A stretch of DNA of 64,000 nt from JASHPR01 sp963778075 (GCA_963778075.1 CAVZTJ010000012.1:124001-188000), one strand, 5' to 3'. Positions 27,746 through 35,805 are shown, counted from the first letter of the stretch. Numbers and translations are program-made. Notes: generated by a model from the sequence alone, not told the origin.

Positions 27746-28572
27746 CGGCTGGTCTTTGGGATCCAGGACCTGCTGAGGGCAGGGCGTGGAAGGACGCGGG
27801 CCATTGTGAGGGAGGTCTGCTGGGTGAGATGCACCTCGGTCTGGGACCGCAGATGGTGGCGCAGCTCCTCGGTGAATTCCCGGCGGACGTCATCTGGCCA
27901 GTTCAGCGAGGTCGCTCTGGTGTTCTCCACGCCGACGACGGTCTCGGCGGTCCGGACGACCGGTTGCGTATGCGTCTTGTGGATGGGCGTCTCGAACAGG
28001 CCGGTGCCCGCGACGACCTCGGTGCCGGCAAAATGCGGCTGCCTCACCCCGGCCCTGCCGGGCCGCCGCGGGCAGCCCACATACCGATCAGGGCAGCCCC
28101 GCAAAGGGTCGTCGTAGCGCTCGCCGGTCTCCAGCAGGACGAGCCAGCCGCCGGGGCGCAGCAGCCGCGCGGGCTTACGGAACCTGACCTCGGGGTCGAC
28201 CCAGTGAAATGCCGTGCCCGAGACGATCAGGTCGAAGGATGCGCTGGCAGCGGCGAAGTCCTCGAACGAGGACACCTGGAACGAGAGCGCCGGGCCATCG
28301 AGGCGGCGGCGGGCGGCGGCGACCATCGACGGGCCGATGTCGATGGCCGTCAGGCGGAAGCCGTAACACGCCAGGCTCTCAGTGAGCTGGCCCGTGCCGC
28401 ATCCAACCTCGAGGACCTCGCCGCCGGCGCCAACCGCGGCGGTCGCCACGGCGAACTCAACGATATCGCTGGGGTACCCGAGCCGGGACGCCTCATAAAG
28501 CTCGGCGACGCCGTCGAACAGCATCCGCTGGTGCCGCCGCTTGCTGCGCTCCTGCCCGGTCTCTGCAGCCAT
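27742..28572 (-). CDS. Class I SAM-dependent methyltransferase carried by the IS66 element
   Basis: About 276 residues. The Rossmann motif I is EVLEVGCGTGQLTESL, motif II includes LTAIDIGPSMV, and motif IV/post-I is FDLIVSGTAFHWVDP, then LRPGGWLVLLE. This is the UbiE/type 11 methyltransferase fold; the substrate is unknown. The section after ERYDDPL (about 28080-28110) reads GCPDRYVGCPRRPGRAG and looks locally out of frame, with the frame restored before RQPHFAGTEVVAG. It lies wholly between the terminal repeats and is coupled by a 4-nt overlap to the transposase, so it is a passenger gene of the element. Confidence 0.82.
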   Translation of the reverse strand: MAAETGQERSKRRHQRMLFDGVAELYEASRLGYPSDIVEFAVATAAVGAGGEVLEVGCGTGQLTESLACYGFRLTAIDIGPSMVAAARRRLDGPALSFQVSSFEDFAAASASFDLIVSGTAFHWVDPEVRFRKPARLLRPGGWLVLLETGERYDDPLRGCPDRYVGCPRRPGRAGVRQPHFAGTEVVAGTGLFETPIHKTHTQPVVRTAETVVGVENTRATSLNWPDDVRREFTEELRHHLRSQTEVHLTQQTSLTMARVLPRPALSRSWIPKTSR

Positions 28573-29417
28573 GTCCACAGCCCGACAGTAGAGCACCGCC
28601 CAGTACTCTCCCAGCCTGCGGCCGACCGGGAACGGGCCATTGGCTCACTGAACCTATCCGGTCTTGAGAGCGTATGGCTGACCAGTTACCGCCAGGTAAC
28701 TTCGGTGGATATCTATCAAAGGCCTCGGTTCGTTTGGCATTAAATTCTCGGCGCCTAGCGGGCCGCCTGCTCGAGATGGGTCGTTATGAAGGCCCGATCG
28801 CTCCTGAGCTGGCTTCTTCGCGTCACTTCTGGCGTGGCGTGGTAGATGGCGACGGCTCAATATTCACCCTAAAGACCGGTTATTCCGGCATTAGTCTGGT
28901 GGGCTCACAGAGGCTGCTTGACGCATTTCTCGGATTTCTAAGAGAGCGTAACTTGTCTGGTCGAATGACCGTTTGGCCACACAAGAGCATCTACGAATTG
29001 AGCACCGCAGGCCATCTTGCAGAGCTGATAATCGACGAACTCTATAGGAACGCTACTACGGCACTTGACCGAAAGGCAGCGGCGGCCGCTCCGATCATTG
29101 AGTCAGTGCGCGCTAGGCGGATTCAAATTGCGAACGATGTGGACGAGTTGCGTCGGCGATATGAAGCTGGCGCAACGCTTGTCGAGCTCGGCCGTCATTA
29201 CGGGGTCTCGAACGTAACCATCCTGTATCGCATGCGCAAGGCTGGCATTCCGCGCAGGTCGCCAGGACCCGGACCCAAGGGCCTTCCGAAGGCGGCATGA
29301 CGCTGGCACCCTGACCGGCGCCGTCGGCCCTGGCGCCTGTCCTGATGCCGGGACCTAGACCGCCTGGCGTTACATCAGCCCGTTCGGCGTGACCGTGCGA
29401 TCGCACACGGTACCCGA

Positions 29418-29462
29418 TTGACAAATTTGATATCACAATACTAGATTTCTGATATCAGATTT
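29418..29462 (+). promoter_or_regulatory. Promoter overlapped by a 13-bp inverted repeat
   Basis: TTGACA (29418-29423), an 18-bp spacer, and TAGATT (29442-29447) form a housekeeping-type promoter in an unusually AT-rich stretch. Inverted arms AAATTTGATATCA (29423-29435) and TGATATCAGATTT (29450-29462), one mismatch, straddle the -10 box. This placement suits a repressor of the membrane protein gene starting at 29504. The DNA between the endonuclease stop and this site (29301-29417) holds nothing I can name. Confidence 0.65.
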
Positions 29463-29503
29463 AAGCGCGTGTCGTCCGGGCAGCGCGTGGCTTCTGGGAG
29501 CAG

Positions 29504-30316
29504 GTGCACATCATGATCAAGTACCAATGGGTCAGCTACGGCGGGGATGCCAGGATCTGGCTCGCCATCATTCTGCTGGTCGCCGCGGGTGGTGTGATCT
29601 TCGCCGGGATCCGGCTGCCGCTGCCTGTCAGGACTGCCCGGCCTGGACTCGTGGGCCGGGGCCCCCTGATCTTCGTCTGGCTCGTCTCGATACCGGCGTT
29701 CCTGGTCGCGCTGACGATCTACCTCAGGCAGTTCATTCACGACTACGGCGTGAATGAACTCGCGTCTGAGCCCAAGGATCCCGTCGCCCCGATCACCTTT
29801 ACGGCGGTCGTGGTCGTCTTCATCATCATCCTCATCTCGTGCCGCACGGCTGGCATCTGGACGAGGCTGGCCGGTGCTGCTATCGGCGCGATAGCCGCAC
29901 CGATGATCTTCGAGCTTCCCTTCGATCTCATCGTGATGGCCAGGACCTACCCGTCCGTCCCGCCCGACCCGGCCTTGTACCGGGTGCTGTTCTTCGCACC
30001 CCTGTTCCTGATCGAGATCACCACGCTGCTGCTCCTGCGGCAATCGCCGCTGGTGCGGCTGACCAGGGCCACGTTCTTTTCCTTCGCGCTAATGATGGGC
30101 GTGTTCGCGGTCTGGGCCCTGGCCGGGTTCGGCTACCCGTCGGCTCCCCTCCCCACCGCGCTGAACATCGTGTCGAAGATCCTGGCCTTCGTCACCGTCC
30201 TGTCCCTGTTCCTGCCCCAGCGCCCCACGCCCGAGCCGCCGCACCAGCCGAACAGCAACGAGCAGGCCCAACTCGTGTTCACCGCCGACGCCGGCGAGAA
30301 CCAGGCGCAGCGCTGA
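29504..30316 (+). CDS. Polytopic membrane protein of unknown function
   Basis: About 270 residues with about seven hydrophobic segments (for example IWLAIILLVAAGGVIFAGI, ITFTAVVVVFIIILI, LFFAPLFLIEITTLLLL) and a polar C-terminal tail. I do not recognise the family. GTG 29504 or ATG 29513 is the start; AGCAGG lies close upstream. It follows the promoter and inverted repeat at 29418-29462, so it is probably regulated by a dedicated repressor not encoded next to it. Ogt follows 62 nt downstream. Confidence 0.75.
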   Translation: MHIMIKYQWVSYGGDARIWLAIILLVAAGGVIFAGIRLPLPVRTARPGLVGRGPLIFVWLVSIPAFLVALTIYLRQFIHDYGVNELASEPKDPVAPITFTAVVVVFIIILISCRTAGIWTRLAGAAIGAIAAPMIFELPFDLIVMARTYPSVPPDPALYRVLFFAPLFLIEITTLLLLRQSPLVRLTRATFFSFALMMGVFAVWALAGFGYPSAPLPTALNIVSKILAFVTVLSLFLPQRPTPEPPHQPNSNEQAQLVFTADAGENQAQR

Positions 30317-30378
30317 TCTCACGTTCCGGTGCCGTCAGCCGTTTACCAGATGACAGCACCCGAACGAGGAGAACGGTG

Positions 30379-30861
30379 ATGGCAACGCACACGACCATCG
30401 ACTCGCCGATCGGCGAGCTGACGCTGGTCGCCGACGACGGCAAGCTGACCGGCGTGTATTTCCCGCATCACTGGTACAAGCCGGACCCGGCCACGTTCGG
30501 GCCGCGGTCCGGTGGCGGGTTCGAGGAGGCCACCGAGCAGCTGGCGGAGTATTTCGCCGGCGACCGGAAGACCTTCGACCTGGCGGCGGAATCCCGGGGC
30601 GTAGCGTTCCAGTCCCAGGTGTGGGGTTTGATTGCGGAGATCCCCTACGGGCAGACCGTCACCTACGGCGACCTGGCCGGCGAGGTGGGCGGGGCCACGC
30701 CCAAGGACGTCGGTGCCGCCGTGGGACGCAACCCCCTGAGCGTGATCGTCCCGTGCCATCGCGTGGTCGGCAAGGACGGCAGTCTCACCGGCTACGCCGG
30801 CGGGCTGGCGCGCAAGAGGTTCCTGCTCGACCTGGAGGAGACGGCCGCGAGGCTGTTCTGA
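30379..30861 (+). CDS. ogt: Methylated-DNA--protein-cysteine methyltransferase
   Basis: A 160-residue suicide repair protein that takes the alkyl group from O6-alkylguanine in DNA. The acceptor Cys126 lies in IVPCHRVV, the DNA-binding helix is around YGQTVTYGDLAGEVG, and the C-terminal GGLARKRFLLDLE is typical. The ATG at 30379 follows GAGGAGAACGGTG. The length is normal for Ogt. It is probably independent of, or co-transcribed with, the membrane protein gene upstream. Confidence 0.96.
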   Translation: MATHTTIDSPIGELTLVADDGKLTGVYFPHHWYKPDPATFGPRSGGGFEEATEQLAEYFAGDRKTFDLAAESRGVAFQSQVWGLIAEIPYGQTVTYGDLAGEVGGATPKDVGAAVGRNPLSVIVPCHRVVGKDGSLTGYAGGLARKRFLLDLEETAARLF

Positions 30862-30943
30862 TGACCAGGAGTGGCGCCTGAGACCGGTCCCAGGCGCCAC
30901 GTTGCCATGCATGAGGCGCGATCCGGTGGGCAGTAGGGAGGCC

Positions 30944-31150
30944 ATGAGCCTCACGAGCAAGAGCCGGAACCGGTCCCGGATCCGCCGGGGCCGGGCCAAG
31001 CAGGGGATTGGCCGCGTCACCCGCAGTCAGCGGCTGCAGGCTGAAGGGCTGGCCGACCGGGTCAGCGGTGGCATGCGACAGTTCGGCGACGACCTCGGAA
31101 AAGAGTTCCGGAAGGTGAGCCGGCGTATCGAGCGGGCGTTTGGCCGTTAA
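30944..31150 (+). CDS. CsbD-like small basic protein
   Basis: A 68-residue, very basic protein. The core RRGRAKQGIGRVTRSQRLQAEGLADRVSGG follows the CsbD pattern (repeated G-K-x-K-x-x-x-G-x-x-T with helical repeats). CsbD-like proteins are general stress proteins of unknown biochemical role. ATG 30944 follows AGGGAG. The 3' end overlaps the TTG start of the MTHFR-like gene by 11 nt. Confidence 0.7.
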   Translation: MSLTSKSRNRSRIRRGRAKQGIGRVTRSQRLQAEGLADRVSGGMRQFGDDLGKEFRKVSRRIERAFGR

Positions 31151-32144
31151 TCCCGGGCCCCTTGGCCCAGGCGCGGGCCACGGCTGTCCCAAGCACATGG
31201 TCATGGGGCCGTGTGGCGGGGTGCAGTCGGACGGCGACTGTGAGGTCGAGCCGCACCCCTGCGTGTTCCCGGCGCCGGTCACCTGGTCCGATCCGGTGTC
31301 ACCGGTGCCGCTGGACCCGGTGCCGCTGATCCTGACCGACTTCAGTTCCGAGCCGTACTCGCTGTCGGCGCACGCCGCCGTGGCGAGCATTCTGGCCCCG
31401 GTCAGCGACGCGGTCCTGGTCGGCGAGCACCAGGACCGGCCCGACTTCCCGCCTGCGCAGCTGGCCTCGATCTTGCAGCAGGCCGGGGCCCGGCCGTGGA
31501 TCACCCTGTCTTGCCGGGACCGGAACCGCGTGGTGCTCGAGCAGGAGCTGCACGGGCTGCGCGAGCTCGATGTCGGCGCGGTGCTGTGCGTGACCGGCGA
31601 TGCCCGCGCCTACGACGTCCGACCGGATGTGACGCAGGTTTTTGACCTGGACGGGCCGCGGCTGGCCGCGCTGGCCGCCGCGATCGGGTTGCCGGCGGCC
31701 GTCCCGGAGACGCCTGCCGCGCCGCCCCGGCAGCTGCGGCCCTTCCGGCTGGCCCAGAAGCAGCGCGCGGGGGCGGCGGTCGCCGTGCTCAACCACGACA
31801 CCGTCGCATCGGTGACCAACTTCATGGCCGCCGCCGCGCGGGCGGGGGTCACCATTCCGGTCATAGCCGCGGTGGCCATCTTCACCGATGTCGCCTCCGC
31901 CGCGGCGCTGTCCGGCCTCCCCGGCCTGGAACTGGATCCGGACGTTGTGCGCACGGTGCTGGACGACGCGGACCCGGTTGCCGCGGGGATCGCGGCGGCG
32001 GCCCGGCAGGCCCGGGCTCTGCTGGACATCCCGGGCGTGGCCGGGGTGAACATCTCCGGGTTGGCATCGGCGCGAGGGCACGAGTTCGCCGCGCAGATCA
32101 AGGCGGAATTGGCCGCCCAGGTCCGGGAAGGATCTGCCGCGTGA
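31140..32144 (+). CDS. Methylenetetrahydrofolate reductase-like protein with N-terminal MTHFR-C (MetV-like) motif
   Basis: A 334-residue one-carbon metabolism protein. It begins with CPKHMVMGPCGGVQSDGDCEV, the Cys-rich motif of the MTHFR C-terminal/MetV domain, here placed at the N-terminus. It continues into a TIM-barrel MTHFR-type domain (SLSCRDRNRVVLEQEL; LCVTGDAR). It should bind folate and perhaps flavin, but activity is not certain because the domain order is unusual. The TTG start at 31140 is needed to keep the first Cys. It overlaps a methyltransferase gene by 4 nt (GTGA), so the two are coupled. Confidence 0.8.
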   Translation: MAVNPGPLGPGAGHGCPKHMVMGPCGGVQSDGDCEVEPHPCVFPAPVTWSDPVSPVPLDPVPLILTDFSSEPYSLSAHAAVASILAPVSDAVLVGEHQDRPDFPPAQLASILQQAGARPWITLSCRDRNRVVLEQELHGLRELDVGAVLCVTGDARAYDVRPDVTQVFDLDGPRLAALAAAIGLPAAVPETPAAPPRQLRPFRLAQKQRAGAAVAVLNHDTVASVTNFMAAAARAGVTIPVIAAVAIFTDVASAAALSGLPGLELDPDVVRTVLDDADPVAAGIAAAARQARALLDIPGVAGVNISGLASARGHEFAAQIKAELAAQVREGSAA

Positions 32145-32926
32145 GCCCTGAGATCGGCGGCGCCATGGAAGCCGAGTTCAACACCGTGGCCGACTGGACC
32201 GCTCGGGTGGCCGCCGACTTGGGCCCGGAGTACTACATCCCGGCCGCCTGCCGCGGAAGCGGTCAGCCGGCGGTCCTGGACTGGCTGCTCGAGTGCCTCG
32301 GGCCGCGACCCGGCGAGGTGATGATCGACGTCGGCGCGGGCATGGGCGGGCCCGCGGCCTACGCCGCCCGGCGGACCGGCGTGCAGCCCGTCCTGGCCGA
32401 ACCCGAGCCGGGTGCGTGCCGCGCGGCGGTTCGGCTCTTCGGTGCCCCCGTCGTCCTGGCCGACGCGACCGCCCTGCCCTTCGGCGCCGCAACCGCCGAC
32501 CTGGCCTGGTGCCTCGGCGTGCTGTGCACCGCGCCCGGCAGCGCCGCCCAGCGGGCCATGCTCGGTCAGCTCCGGCGCGTCGTACGCCCCGGCGGCCGCA
32601 TCGGACTGCTGGTCTACCTGGCTGCCGCGGTCGAGCTGGACGACCCGCCGCAGGGCAACCACTTCCCATCCAGCGGCCAACTGCACGACCTGTTCGGCCA
32701 GGCGGGCCTGGAGGCGGTGGAGGTGGCCGGCTTCCGCGACGTAGTCCAGCCGCCGCCGGACTGGGCCGGCCGGGTCGAGGCCGTGGAGCGCGAACTGCAC
32801 CGCCGGTACGGGCACACACCGGAACTGACCGCGGCCGACGAGCAGAGCAAGCTGTTCGGCAGGCTGCTGAGCTCGGGTCAGCTCATCGCCCAGGTCATCG
32901 TGCTCCGGGTCGCTGCGGCCGGCTGA
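32141..32926 (+). CDS. Class I SAM-dependent methyltransferase
   Basis: A 261-residue methyltransferase. Motif I is MIDVGAGMGGPAAYAA, then PVVLADATALPFGAATADLAW and VVRPGGRIGLLVYLAAAVELD. The GTG start overlaps the stop of the MTHFR-like gene, implying a shared function in moving one-carbon units, for example folate-derived methyl groups. The substrate is unknown. It converges with the TetR gene 3 nt away. Confidence 0.85.
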   Translation: MSPEIGGAMEAEFNTVADWTARVAADLGPEYYIPAACRGSGQPAVLDWLLECLGPRPGEVMIDVGAGMGGPAAYAARRTGVQPVLAEPEPGACRAAVRLFGAPVVLADATALPFGAATADLAWCLGVLCTAPGSAAQRAMLGQLRRVVRPGGRIGLLVYLAAAVELDDPPQGNHFPSSGQLHDLFGQAGLEAVEVAGFRDVVQPPPDWAGRVEAVERELHRRYGHTPELTAADEQSKLFGRLLSSGQLIAQVIVLRVAAAG

Positions 32927-32929
32927 CCA

Positions 32930-33523
32930 TCACCGCGGTTGACGTAGCCCTTGCAGGAGCAGTTCGACGAGCCGGCGGGGGTCGTAGCCCGAGTCGTGCC
33001 CTCGCCCGGCGCACAGGTTGCCGATCCCGCACATCAGCTCGTGCGCGCCGGTACCCGGCCTTACTTCGCCCGCGCTGACAGCGGCGTCGAGCAGTTCGGC
33101 GCAGACCGGCACGAGGCGGTCCAGGAAGTACGTGTGCAGCGCTTCGAAGCCGCCGCTTTCCGATTGCAGCACGTTGGCGAGCCCGTGCTTTGTCACCAGG
33201 AAGTCAACGAAGAGGTCGACCCACTCGCGCAGTGCGGCGAAGGCAGAGCCGGCGGTCGCCAGCAGGGCCGGGCCCGCCTCGGCGCAGGCCTCGACCTGGT
33301 GGCGGTAGACGGCGACGACGAGGTCCGCCCGAGTCGGGAAGTGGCGGTAGATCGTCCCGATCCCGACGCCGGCCCTGGCCGCGATCTCGCGGATCGGCGC
33401 GTCGACCCCAGAGGTGACGAAGACCGACGCCGCGGCGGCAAGCAGCGCCTTCTCGTTGCGCAGCGCATCGGCCCGTTTGCTTCGGGCTGGCGTCTCCGCG
33501 AACTGCCTTTCAGCGGACACCAC
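32930..33523 (-). CDS. TetR family transcriptional regulator
   Basis: A 197-residue TetR repressor. The helix-turn-helix is near residues 35-70 (REIAARAGVGIGTIYRHFPTRADL) and the ligand domain follows. GTG 33523 (or 33520) is preceded by GGAGG at normal spacing; the longer frame to 33616 runs through the operator and is not used. It is divergent from a VOC-family gene, with a palindrome between them, so that gene is the likely target. Confidence 0.9.
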   Translation of the reverse strand: MVSAERQFAETPARSKRADALRNEKALLAAAASVFVTSGVDAPIREIAARAGVGIGTIYRHFPTRADLVVAVYRHQVEACAEAGPALLATAGSAFAALREWVDLFVDFLVTKHGLANVLQSESGGFEALHTYFLDRLVPVCAELLDAAVSAGEVRPGTGAHELMCGIGNLCAGRGHDSGYDPRRLVELLLQGLRQPR

Positions 33524-33577
33524 GCTCTGCCTCCGGACGGTCGTTGACGAAACGGAACACGGCCCCGGACGGATTTC

Positions 33578-33592
33578 CGGAACGACGTTCCG
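33578..33592. promoter_or_regulatory. TetR-type operator palindrome
   Basis: CGGAAC-GAC-GTTCCG is a perfect inverted repeat with 6-bp arms, in the gap between the TetR gene and the divergent VOC gene. GGAACG/CGTTCC half-sites are common TetR-family operators. Another GGAAC half-site lies at about 33554. Confidence 0.7.
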
Positions 33593-33670
33593 CTTGAGTT
33601 TAGCTGAGGGAAACATATCTGCGGCCCGGGCGGGCCGCGGGCGGCCCGATAGCGAGTCAAGGGAGCAACG

Positions 33671-34057
33671 ATGGCAGTCCAGTCAGTGATGCCCAACCTG
33701 TACACGGCCGACGTCGACCGGGCGGTCGCCTTCTACCGCGACCTGCTCGGCGGCACGCAGACCTTCCGCCACCCCGCCGAAGGGAAGGCGGAGCACGTGG
33801 AACTGCGGCTCGGCGACATCATGATCGCGCTCAGCAGCAAGGAGGCCGTGGAGGCGGAAGGCATGCCGCCGCCGACGGCCGGCCATCCGATGGAGCTCGT
33901 GGTGGGGTGCGACTCGGCCGATGACACGGTCGCCGCGCTGCGGGCCGCCGGGACACCCGTGCTGCAGGAGCCGTACAGCCACTTCTCCGGGCACCGGCGG
34001 CCCTACGTCGCCGACCCCGACGGCAACTGGATCGTGCTGGCGAGCAAGGAGAGATAG
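33671..34057 (+). CDS. VOC superfamily (glyoxalase/bleomycin resistance-like) protein
   Basis: A 128-residue protein with paired beta-alpha-beta-beta-beta modules of the vicinal oxygen chelate fold: DVDRAVAFYRDLLGG near the N-terminus and PYVADPDGNWIVLAS at the C-terminus. Family members bind a metal and act as isomerases, dioxygenases or drug-binding proteins; the substrate is unknown. It is probably repressed by the divergent TetR. The ATG follows GGGAGC. Confidence 0.88.
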   Translation: MAVQSVMPNLYTADVDRAVAFYRDLLGGTQTFRHPAEGKAEHVELRLGDIMIALSSKEAVEAEGMPPPTAGHPMELVVGCDSADDTVAALRAAGTPVLQEPYSHFSGHRRPYVADPDGNWIVLASKER

Positions 34058-34069
34058 CAGCGCCCGGGC

Positions 34070-35050
34070 TCAGCTGCGGCGGATCCGCCAGAGGCACACG
34101 TTGGCCAGGATGACCGCGGCGCTGACGAAGATCGCCAGCTCGTACCACTGCAGCGGCCAGTAATGGCTGGCCGGCTGGTACGCCAGTGCTTCGTGATAGG
34201 TGGTCCCGATCTTCGCCACGCAGTCCTGGAGCCTGTTGACAACAGCCTGCGGCGCCTTGCTGTGACCGCCGAGCCCGCCGCCGCCACCGCCGCCCCGCCC
34301 TTGGCCGATTCCTGGGCACGCGCTGTTCAGCACCTGCGTGGTGAGCGCCTGGCCGCGCGCGTCGACGATCCCCAGCGAGGTGATCCACGTGTTCGGCAGG
34401 TTCGGCGGGTTCGGCATCAGCGTCGGGCTGGAAAACAGCACGGACAGCGTGCCTTGCTGGCCATAACCGGTGGAACCGGGGTTCAGCGCCAGGTTCAGCA
34501 GCACCGGGCGCAGCAGTCGCGGCCGCAGCCAGCTGAACTCGGCCAGCCGGGCCGCGATGAAGACGGCCAGCGTGACGAACATGGCCGGGAGTGTGCGCCG
34601 GATCAGCGCCCCGGCCAGCACGCCGAGGGTGAACGCGAACGCGGTGTAGCCGATGGGGGCGATGCCGCGCTGATCAAAGGTGGCGAACTGGTTCAGGTCG
34701 GCCCGGTCGAGCGAGCTTGACCACCAGGTGACCACCAGGCTGAGCAGCCCGGCCGCGGCCATGCTGGCCAGGCCGACTACGGCGAGCTTGACCACCACCC
34801 AGCGGGTCCGGGTGACGCTCTGCGTCCACGCCAGCCGGAACGTGCCTTCCTCGAACTCGCGCGCGACCAGCGGGGCGCCCCAGAACATCCCGATGAGGGC
34901 GGGCGTCACGAGCACCAGCACCCCGAGCCAGAGCCGCGCGGTGCCGTCGTCGCGATGCAGCAGCCCGGCAGCCGCGACGGCCAGAAGCGCGAGCGCGCTC
35001 GCGACCACCACGGCCTGGGTCCGGAACTGCAGCCAGGTGAACCGGATCAT
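34070..35050 (-). CDS. ABC transporter permease
   Basis: A 326-residue ABC-2-type membrane protein with about six hydrophobic segments (VVVASALALLAVAAAGLL, LAVVGLASMAAAGLLSLVVTWW, WYELAIFVSAAVILANVCLW) and an extracytoplasmic loop containing a run of glycines. Its start overlaps the end of the ATPase gene by 4 nt, so the two form one exporter. The substrate is unknown. The divergent two-component system suggests it responds to an envelope signal, such as an antimicrobial compound. Confidence 0.85.
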   Translation of the reverse strand: MIRFTWLQFRTQAVVVASALALLAVAAAGLLHRDDGTARLWLGVLVLVTPALIGMFWGAPLVAREFEEGTFRLAWTQSVTRTRWVVVKLAVVGLASMAAAGLLSLVVTWWSSSLDRADLNQFATFDQRGIAPIGYTAFAFTLGVLAGALIRRTLPAMFVTLAVFIAARLAEFSWLRPRLLRPVLLNLALNPGSTGYGQQGTLSVLFSSPTLMPNPPNLPNTWITSLGIVDARGQALTTQVLNSACPGIGQGRGGGGGGGLGGHSKAPQAVVNRLQDCVAKIGTTYHEALAYQPASHYWPLQWYELAIFVSAAVILANVCLWRIRRS

Positions 35051-35805
35051 CGGTCATCTCCCGTCTGGCTCATGGCCGCGAGCACCAGGTCGTCGAGACT
35101 GACCGGTTGCCCGCTGCGCTCGTGGTATGACGCCAGCAGTTCCGCGATGTCGCCGGCCAGCCGCACCCGCGAAGCCACCAGCACCACGAGGTAGTCGCAG
35201 ATCAGCTCCAGGTCCGCCACCAGATGCGAGGACAGCACCACGTTCGTGCCGCGCCCGGTCACCGTGCCAGCGACAGACCGCAGGAACTCCCGCCGGGCCA
35301 GCGGGTCGAGGCTGGCCACCGGCTCATCCAGGATCAGCAGGTCGGGCCGTTTGGCGACCGCAAGCGTCAGCGCGAGCTGGGCGCGCTGGCCGCCAGACAG
35401 CCGCCCGCCGCGCTGCCGCAGGTCGATGCCGAGCTGCTCAATCCGACGCCGGGCCCCCACGCCGTCCCAGCCCGGGTTCAGGTACCCGGCCATCCGCAGG
35501 TGCCCGCCGACCGAAAGCCCCGGGTACACCGGTGTGTCCTGCGCCACGAAGCCAACCCGGGTGAGCTGCACCGGGCCGTCGCCGGGCCGTCCGCCGAGGA
35601 CCTCGACCGTGCCAGTGGTCGGCGCTATCAGCCCGGCGGCGAGCTGCAGGAGGGTCGTCTTGCCGGCCCCGTTCGGGCCGACCAGCCCCACGACGCGGCC
35701 GGCCGGGATCTCCAGCGTGCAGCCCGAAAGAGCCCACCGGCGCCGGTAGCGCTTGCCGAGCCCGCTGGCGGCCAGCAGGGTTGCGGCGGTATTGGTTGAG
35801 TTCAC
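35047..35805 (-). CDS. ABC transporter ATP-binding protein
   Basis: A 252-residue ATPase for the adjacent permease. Walker A GPNGAGKTT, Q-loop VAQDTPVY, signature RLSGGQRAQLALTLA, Walker B LLILDEPVASLDP, and an H-loop in LSSHL. The GTG at 35805 has no ribosome binding site, but TACAAC sits seven bases upstream, so the mRNA may be leaderless. An operator-like array lies 24-64 bp upstream, between this gene and the response regulator. Confidence 0.92.
   Translation of the reverse strand: MNSTNTAATLLAASGLGKRYRRRWALSGCTLEIPAGRVVGLVGPNGAGKTTLLQLAAGLIAPTTGTVEVLGGRPGDGPVQLTRVGFVAQDTPVYPGLSVGGHLRMAGYLNPGWDGVGARRRIEQLGIDLRQRGGRLSGGQRAQLALTLAVAKRPDLLILDEPVASLDPLARREFLRSVAGTVTGRGTNVVLSSHLVADLELICDYLVVLVASRVRLAGDIAELLASYHERSGQPVSLDDLVLAAMSQTGDDR

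Larger units (their letters stand above)
26232..28689. mobile_element. IS66-family insertion sequence with methyltransferase passenger
   Basis: A 2458-bp element. Terminal inverted repeats are GTAACTGGTCAG (26232-26243) and CTGACCAGTTAC (28678-28689), a perfect 12-bp match that begins GTAA as IS66 elements do. It is flanked by the 8-bp direct repeat CGCCAGGT (26224-26231 and 28690-28697), the target duplication size of this family. A subterminal GGTCTYGAGAGC occurs in direct orientation at both ends. Both genes inside run on the minus strand: a methyltransferase, then a TnpC-like transposase. No TnpA or TnpB is present. Confidence 0.93.
26016..29300 (+). pseudogene. Free-standing LAGLIDADG homing endonuclease, split by an IS66 element
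   Basis: Two exact halves of one gene: 26016-26231 and 28698-29300. Joining them without the insertion and one target copy gives a 272-residue protein with no frame change (SPPG joins NFGGYLSKASVRL). It has two LAGLIDADG-type motifs, AYWIGFLFADGS in the left half and FWRGVVDGDGS in the right, and a C-terminal helix-turn-helix (LVELGRHYGVSNVTILYRMRKAGI). Its ATG overlaps the dnaB stop (ATGA), so it was translationally coupled to dnaB. The lower GC of the right half suggests a separate origin from its neighbours. Confidence 0.88.
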
